Shown here one piece after another: positions 5,424 through 8,575 of a DNA stretch of 8,575 bases. Each line of letters opens with the position of its first letter. Positions within the stretch are counted from its first letter, which is position 1. The notes under the pieces were generated by a model that made no database searches, was not told the origin of the DNA, and was given only the letters and a program-made list of their open reading frames with translations. The position numbers were made by a program, and so were the translations under genes. Source of the stretch: Bifidobacteriaceae bacterium (GTDB lineage Bacteria > Actinomycetota > Actinomycetes > Actinomycetales > WQXJ01); contig JAISIU010000214.1 in assembly GCA_031261885.1 (NCBI GenBank), positions 1 through 8,575 of the forward strand. Direction: 5' to 3'.

Positions 5424-6623
5424 TCAGCGTTTGCGGAGCCTGGCCGTGAGGTCTTCGGCTTCCGCGAGGACGTCCATCGCGGCCCAGGCGCGGTGCCGCT
5501 TGGACTCACTGATCGGCGTGAGGACGCCGGCAGCCACGAGAGTGTCGATGGCGGCGTAGGCGCTGGAGCTGGAGGAACCCGTCAGAGAGGCCGCGTCCTC
5601 GGCGCCGATGACGGGATGCGCCACGAGCCGTTCGATCAGTTTGGCGGCCGCCGACCCGGTGCGGGGCTTGGCCCGCGCCTTCCATTCGGCGGGCAGTGCG
5701 TCCAGGTTCCGCGCGGTGGCCTCGCTCTCGCGGGCGGCGGCTCCGAGCGCGTCCGCGACGAGCCCGATGACCTGGCCGACGTCGCCGCCGCGGTAGGCGG
5801 TGAGCGCGCCGAAGTATGAGCCGGTGTCGCCGGCCAGGGCGGCCGCCACCGGCACGACCGTTCCGTGCAGCAAGCCGCGCGCGGCCAGGATCGCACCGAC
5901 GAGCGCACGGCCGATGCGGCCGTTGCCGTCGGTGAACGGGTGGATCGACTCGAACTGGGCGTGGGCGATGGCGGCCTGTGCCACGGCGGGGAGGTCATCG
6001 CGGCTCGCGAAACGGATGAGGTCCTCCATGAGCGCCGGTACCAGGTCGGGCGGTGGCGGAACGTAGTCGGCGCCGCGCGGCGAATAGTCGGAGCCGCCGA
6101 TCCAGTTCTGCATGGTGCGGAGCTGGCCGGCGAAGGGGCCCTCCACCAGATCGCCGGCCATGAGCAAGCGGTGCGCCTCGAGCAGGTCGTCGAGCCGGAC
6201 GCCCCGCGTGGTGGCCCGCGCGATCATGAGGTTCAGGGCTTGGCCGGCCGCGAGCGTGACGACAGCGCTGTCCGGTGCGCGGAGGCCAGCGGCGGCGCGG
6301 GCCAGTTGGGTGGGCGTCGCCTTGATGTGCTCGATCCGGGACGAGGCGATCGCGTCGGTGCGGGCCAGCAGCGCGCTCATGGGCACGAACGCGCGGCCGG
6401 CGGTCGAGTCCAAGCGCCCGATGGCGGTCGTGGCCTGGTCGACGTGGGCGGCCGCCACGACTGGGGAGGGGACCGGCAGGTCAGCGATGAACGGCGGCAG
6501 TGAGACCGTGACTTCGGAGTACAGGCGGTCGGCGCGCGGACCGCGCGTGGCGCTGTGCCAGGGACGTACCTCGTGGCCGTGCGCCGGCCACGGCCCAGCC
6601 GAACCCGGAACAACGCTCATCAT
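5424..6623 (-). CDS. Fic-domain protein (putative AMPylator) with C-terminal winged-helix region
   Basis: Predicted 399-residue cytoplasmic Fic protein; such enzymes usually transfer AMP from ATP to a target's hydroxyl side chain. The N-terminal part (about 35-105) looks like the Fic N-terminal region, with SLPPFIADLP (41-50) and SSRIEH (94-99). That fits the autoinhibitory S/T-x-x-x-E helix (Ser94, Glu98), but His99 replaces the usual Gly or Asn. The Fic core carries a complete catalytic loop, HPFTDGNGRIGR (228-239), with His228 and the anion-binding and Arg residues intact; QNWIGGS (172-178) and YVPPPP (187-192) are also family marks. Residues about 322-399 resemble a winged helix (LTGSSSSSAYAAIDTLVAAGVL), so it may bind DNA. 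Start is ATG at 6623 or the adjacent ATG at 6620; no ribosome binding site precedes it and a leaderless mRNA is likely. The target protein is unknown. Confidence 0.9.
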   Translation of the reverse strand: MMSVVPGSAGPWPAHGHEVRPWHSATRGPRADRLYSEVTVSLPPFIADLPVPSPVVAAAHVDQATTAIGRLDSTAGRAFVPMSALLARTDAIASSRIEHIKATPTQLARAAAGLRAPDSAVVTLAAGQALNLMIARATTRGVRLDDLLEAHRLLMAGDLVEGPFAGQLRTMQNWIGGSDYSPRGADYVPPPPDLVPALMEDLIRFASRDDLPAVAQAAIAHAQFESIHPFTDGNGRIGRALVGAILAARGLLHGTVVPVAAALAGDTGSYFGALTAYRGGDVGQVIGLVADALGAAARESEATARNLDALPAEWKARAKPRTGSAAAKLIERLVAHPVIGAEDAASLTGSSSSSAYAAIDTLVAAGVLTPISESKRHRAWAAMDVLAEAEDLTARLRKR

Positions 6624-6720
6624 ATTCCGAGTTTACATGATAAGTCGGAATAACCAGCGTCTTGTTCCGACTTAGGCACGTAAGTCGGAACAAGCAGCGC
6701 CCTGTTCCGGGTTGAGCCGG
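6601..6720. repeat. 40-bp-period repeat array with inverted half-sites (putative operator)
   Basis: Three 40-base rows (6601, 6641, 6681) align in register. Rows 2 and 3 are closely similar (TAAGTCGGAA, then CAGCG, then TGTTCCG); row 1 is diverged. TTCCGA/G half-sites recur at 6625, 6665 and 6705, and the opposite CGGAA half-sites end at 6610, 6650 and 6690, each exactly 40 apart. The central palindrome is perfect: CTTGTTCCGACTTA (6661-6674) and TAAGTCGGAACAAG (6681-6694) around a 6-base spacer. A second, imperfect palindrome spans 6624-6651. The array covers the fic start and the region upstream of the CAP-like gene. Four helical turns of spacing would place bound proteins on one face of the DNA. 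The repeats are direct observation; the operator role is inferred. Confidence 0.8.
6630..6635 (-). promoter_or_regulatory. Candidate -10 box for a leaderless fic mRNA
   Basis: TAAACT on the minus strand ends 7 bases before the A of the first ATG (6623), the spacing expected if transcription starts at the start codon. There is no clear -35 box and no Shine-Dalgarno sequence. The hexamer lies inside the repeat array, so a bound regulator would block it. Confidence 0.4.
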
Positions 6721-6787
6721 CTCACAGAATCCCCCTCCCCGAGGCGCCCGGGCACAGCTTTGGCAACGGGTCGGAACGATTCGGGTA

Positions 6788-6837
6788 CCAAATCCAAGAG
6801 CGACCCGGGAGGGGCACGGCGCGGCGGTAGGATTTGG
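6788..6837. repeat. 8-bp inverted repeat overlapping the CAP-FN3 promoter
   Basis: CCAAATCC (6788-6795) and GGATTTGG (6830-6837) are exact inverted copies 34 bases apart; the right copy overlaps the candidate TAGGAT -10 box. It could be a spaced operator or chance. Confidence 0.4.
6828..6833 (+). promoter_or_regulatory. Candidate -10 box for the CAP-FN3 gene
   Basis: TAGGAT matches the actinobacterial -10 pattern TANNNT and would start transcription near 6840, leaving a leader of about 40 bases with a GAAAGG ribosome binding site (6865-6870). No good -35 box is seen at 17-18 bases. Confidence 0.45.
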
Positions 6838-6882
6838 GCCGTCCGCATCGCTTCTTCCGCCCCTGAAAGGCCACCAGCCGTG

Positions 6883-7824
6883 ATGTCCCATGCGCAGGCG
6901 TCGGCGCCTGTTCCCGCGTTGTCCCACCGTCCCCCCCGCGACTCCCACCGCGCCCGCCGCGCGGCTGCGGCCCTGGCCTGCGCCGTCGCGGCCGGCCTCG
7001 CCGCCGGCCCGGCCACCGCTTGGGCGGACACCACAAGCACCACTGGCGCCACGCCATCGGCCGCGGCCGCCGCGCCGACCGCCCTCGTGCGCACGGTGCC
7101 GATCCAATACACCAGCCAGGCCTTCGGGGTGCTCACGAAGGTGAACGCCCAGCGCACGGCCGCCGGGCTAAAACCCCTCACGATGGACACCAAGCTCATG
7201 GCCTCCGCCATGACCCGGGCCCGCGAGGTCGCGATCACGCCGTCCTACAAGCGGCCGGGTGGCAAGGCCTGGTCCACGGCCCTCCCCAAGGGCTACGCCA
7301 AGCCGTGGAGCGAATCGTTCGCCCAGGCATATTCCTCGGCCGGATCGGTCGTGGCGAGCTGGATGAAGTCGGCCGGCAACAAGGCCAACCTCCTGTCCAA
7401 GGCGTTCCAGTCGGTGGGCGTCGGCGCCGTCAAGGTCGGCAAGCACTGGGCCTGGGTCATGGACTTCACGGCCCAGCCCGTCGCCGCCGGCGCGGCCGCC
7501 ACGGCCGCCGACTACGCCGCCAAGCTGCCCGTCGCCCCGGCCAGCATGACGCTGAAGAAGGCCACAAGCTCCAAAGCCAAGACCGTCACGGCCACGTGGG
7601 CCTCGCAAGAGCTCGTCACGGGCTACCGGGTTCAGGCCGCGCGCGACAAGAAGTTCACCAAGGGCCGCGTCTCCAAGACCGTCGGCTCCACCACCTCGGT
7701 CGCCTCACTCGCGAAGCTCAAGCACGGCAAGACCTACTACGTGCGCGTCGAGGCCTACGCCAAGAGCGGCTCCCACAAGGCGTGGAGCCCGTGGAGCAAG
7801 GTCAAGAAAGTCAAGGTCAAGTAA
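6883..7824 (+). CDS. Secreted CAP/SCP-like protein with C-terminal FN3 domain
   Basis: Predicted 313-residue secreted protein, role unknown. A long basic n-region and an Ala-rich hydrophobic core (27-42) end in a likely signal-peptidase site TAWA/D (48/49). A Thr/Ala-rich linker precedes a CAP (SCP/PR-1) domain, about 77-195: LTKVNAQRTAAGLKPLTMD (84-102), WSESFA (142-147), VASWMKSAGNKANLL (157-171), VGVGAV (178-183) and HWAWVMDF (188-195). The usual histidines of bacterial CAP proteins seem absent: Tyr122 stands in the SHTRP-like segment (SYKRPGG), and Asn166 replaces the His of the SPGHRAN-like segment. Residues about 217-313 form an FN3-like domain (VTGYRVQAARDKKF, KHGKTYYVRVEAYA, WSPWSKVKKVKVK), probably a surface-binding module. 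The ATG at 6883 or the adjacent GTG at 6880 (9 bases after GAAAGG) is the start. Its end is 12 bases from the end of the convergent nucleosidase gene. Confidence 0.85.
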   Translation: MSHAQASAPVPALSHRPPRDSHRARRAAAALACAVAAGLAAGPATAWADTTSTTGATPSAAAAAPTALVRTVPIQYTSQAFGVLTKVNAQRTAAGLKPLTMDTKLMASAMTRAREVAITPSYKRPGGKAWSTALPKGYAKPWSESFAQAYSSAGSVVASWMKSAGNKANLLSKAFQSVGVGAVKVGKHWAWVMDFTAQPVAAGAAATAADYAAKLPVAPASMTLKKATSSKAKTVTATWASQELVTGYRVQAARDKKFTKGRVSKTVGSTTSVASLAKLKHGKTYYVRVEAYAKSGSHKAWSPWSKVKKVKVK

Positions 7825-7836
7825 GCCCGGCCGGCG

Positions 7837-8532
7837 TCACAGCGCCCTGAGCACGGCTAGGTCCAGGCCGGCCGCCCGCTCGAGGAACGCCGGGAAGTCG
7901 ACGGGCGCGCCGGCATCGGCCGCGTCCGAGATCCACCGCAGGACCGCCACCGGCACGCCCAGCTTGCCGCACGCCTGGGCCGCGGCCGCGCCCTCCATCT
8001 CGACCGCCACGGCCCCAAACCGCTCCCGGATCGACGCACCCTGGGCGTGGTCGGCCACGAACTGGTCGCCCGAGGCGATGCGGCCCCGGTGCACGCGCGC
8101 GCCGAGCGATTCGGCGGCGGCCGCGACCTGACCGGACAACACGGCATCGGCCACCCAGCTGGGCGGTTCCCCGAGCAGGCGGCCCGGCTCGAACCCCATG
8201 GCCGTCACGTCGATGTCGTGCTGTACGAGGTCCGTGGCGACCACGGCGTCGCCGATCGCCACGTCCGGCGAGACCCCGCCCGCCACGCCCGTGAACACGA
8301 CCCGGTCCGCGCCGGCGGTCACGAGGGCGGCGGCCGCGAGCGCCGCGTTCACCTTGCCGACTCCGCTGAGCGCCAACGCCACGGGGCGGGCCCCCGCCCG
8401 CCCGGCCAGCGTGCCCTGGGTCACCTCGACGCCGAGCACGCGCCGCGTCCGCGGGTCCTCGAGGGCGGCCCGGACGGCCGCGATCTCCTCTTCCATCGCG
8501 CCCATGACGCCCAACAAGCCGCTCGATTCCAC
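7837..8532 (-). CDS. mtnN: 5'-methylthioadenosine/S-adenosylhomocysteine nucleosidase
   Basis: Predicted 231-residue cytoplasmic enzyme that cleaves adenine from 5'-methylthioadenosine and S-adenosylhomocysteine, clearing by-products of SAM use and feeding methionine salvage. Length matches the family (about 230). Motifs in order: GVMGAMEEEI (8-17) with Glu16 as the proposed active-site acid, LSGVGKVNAA (55-64), TGVAGGVSPD (81-90), VQHDIDVTAMGFEPG (103-117), ASGDQF (153-158), VEMEGAA (177-183; Glu180 binds the ribose) and RWISDAAD (199-206; Asp203 contacts adenine). The GTG at 8532 is preferred to the internal ATGs at 8505 and 8496 because those would remove the first beta strand. Upstream, TAGGCT lies 7 bases before the GTG and no ribosome binding site is seen, so the mRNA may be leaderless. 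Related nucleosidases (futalosine hydrolase) share the fold, but the length and motifs favour MTA/SAH activity. Confidence 0.93.
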   Translation of the reverse strand: MESSGLLGVMGAMEEEIAAVRAALEDPRTRRVLGVEVTQGTLAGRAGARPVALALSGVGKVNAALAAAALVTAGADRVVFTGVAGGVSPDVAIGDAVVATDLVQHDIDVTAMGFEPGRLLGEPPSWVADAVLSGQVAAAAESLGARVHRGRIASGDQFVADHAQGASIRERFGAVAVEMEGAAAAQACGKLGVPVAVLRWISDAADAGAPVDFPAFLERAAGLDLAVLRAL

Positions 8533-8539
8533 GCGGCCG

Positions 8540-8545
8540 AGCCTA
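8540..8545 (-). promoter_or_regulatory. Candidate -10 box for a leaderless mtnN mRNA
   Basis: TAGGCT on the minus strand, 7 bases before the GTG at 8532. It matches the actinobacterial -10 pattern and would place the transcription start at or one base before the start codon. The -35 region is weak. Confidence 0.45.
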
Positions 8546-8575
8546 ACGCGCCTCGGGATCGTTCGGGCTGGGCCG

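Noticed and set aside
5424..6720. Fic toxin-antitoxin pair
   Set aside because: No small antitoxin gene lies beside fic; the inhibitory-type helix is within the protein itself, so regulation is probably intramolecular.
6601..6720. CRISPR array or iteron origin
   Set aside because: Only two to three diverged copies, no conserved spacer-repeat alternation, no cas or replication genes nearby; the palindromic half-sites over a promoter fit an operator better.
6712..6882. Upstream ATG (6712) extending the CAP-FN3 protein by 57 residues
   Set aside because: It starts inside the repeat array, has no ribosome binding site, lies before the candidate promoter and would bury the signal peptide.
7822..7839. 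Terminator between the convergent CAP-FN3 and mtnN genes
   Set aside because: The 12-base gap holds only a CCGGCCGG palindrome, which has no loop or U-tract.

Overview
The window is very GC-rich, with GTG starts, short leaders and actinobacterial-style -10 boxes (TAGGAT, TAGGCT, TAAACT). This points to a Gram-positive actinobacterium (Actinomycetota); the genus cannot be named from sequence alone. The secreted proteins carry Gram-positive type signals: a lipobox, a single C-terminal membrane anchor, and an FN3-bearing extracellular protein.

Left part (1-5325, minus strand, read right to left): a cobalamin riboswitch (about 5120-5325) leads a tightly packed four-gene operon. Two hairpins lie between the aptamer and the first start codon, and the nearer one takes in the first bases of the ribosome binding site. 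The genes are (1) a 475-residue lipoprotein with alpha/alpha-toroid (terpenoid-cyclase / cobalamin-binding-like) repeats; (2) a 278-residue membrane-anchored protein with a DUF4430-like domain; (3) an EcfT/CbiQ-like transmembrane protein; and (4) a double ABC ATPase cut by the left window edge. The junctions are TGA-G-ATG, an 11-base overlap and an ATGA overlap, so translation is probably coupled throughout. Animal transcobalamin and intrinsic factor combine an alpha6/alpha6 barrel with a C-terminal beta domain related to DUF4430. Here the same two modules appear as separate surface proteins beside an ECF-type transporter under B12 control. The natural reading is a corrinoid uptake system with a split, transcobalamin-like surface receptor. 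The same arrangement is known in streptomycetes (the SCO2321-SCO2324 type), but its biochemistry is, as far as I know, poorly characterised. No S component is visible; it may lie beyond the left edge.

Middle (5424-6882): a Fic-domain protein (minus strand) with an intact catalytic loop, an N-terminal inhibitory-type helix and a C-terminal winged-helix-like region. Its start codon lies inside a 40-bp-period repeat array (6601-6720) containing a perfect 14-bp inverted repeat, a strong candidate for an autoregulatory operator.

Right part (6883-8532): a secreted CAP/SCP-like protein with an FN3 domain (plus strand), whose usual CAP histidines appear to be replaced, converges with a 5'-methylthioadenosine/S-adenosylhomocysteine nucleosidase (minus strand), probably made from a leaderless GTG-start mRNA.
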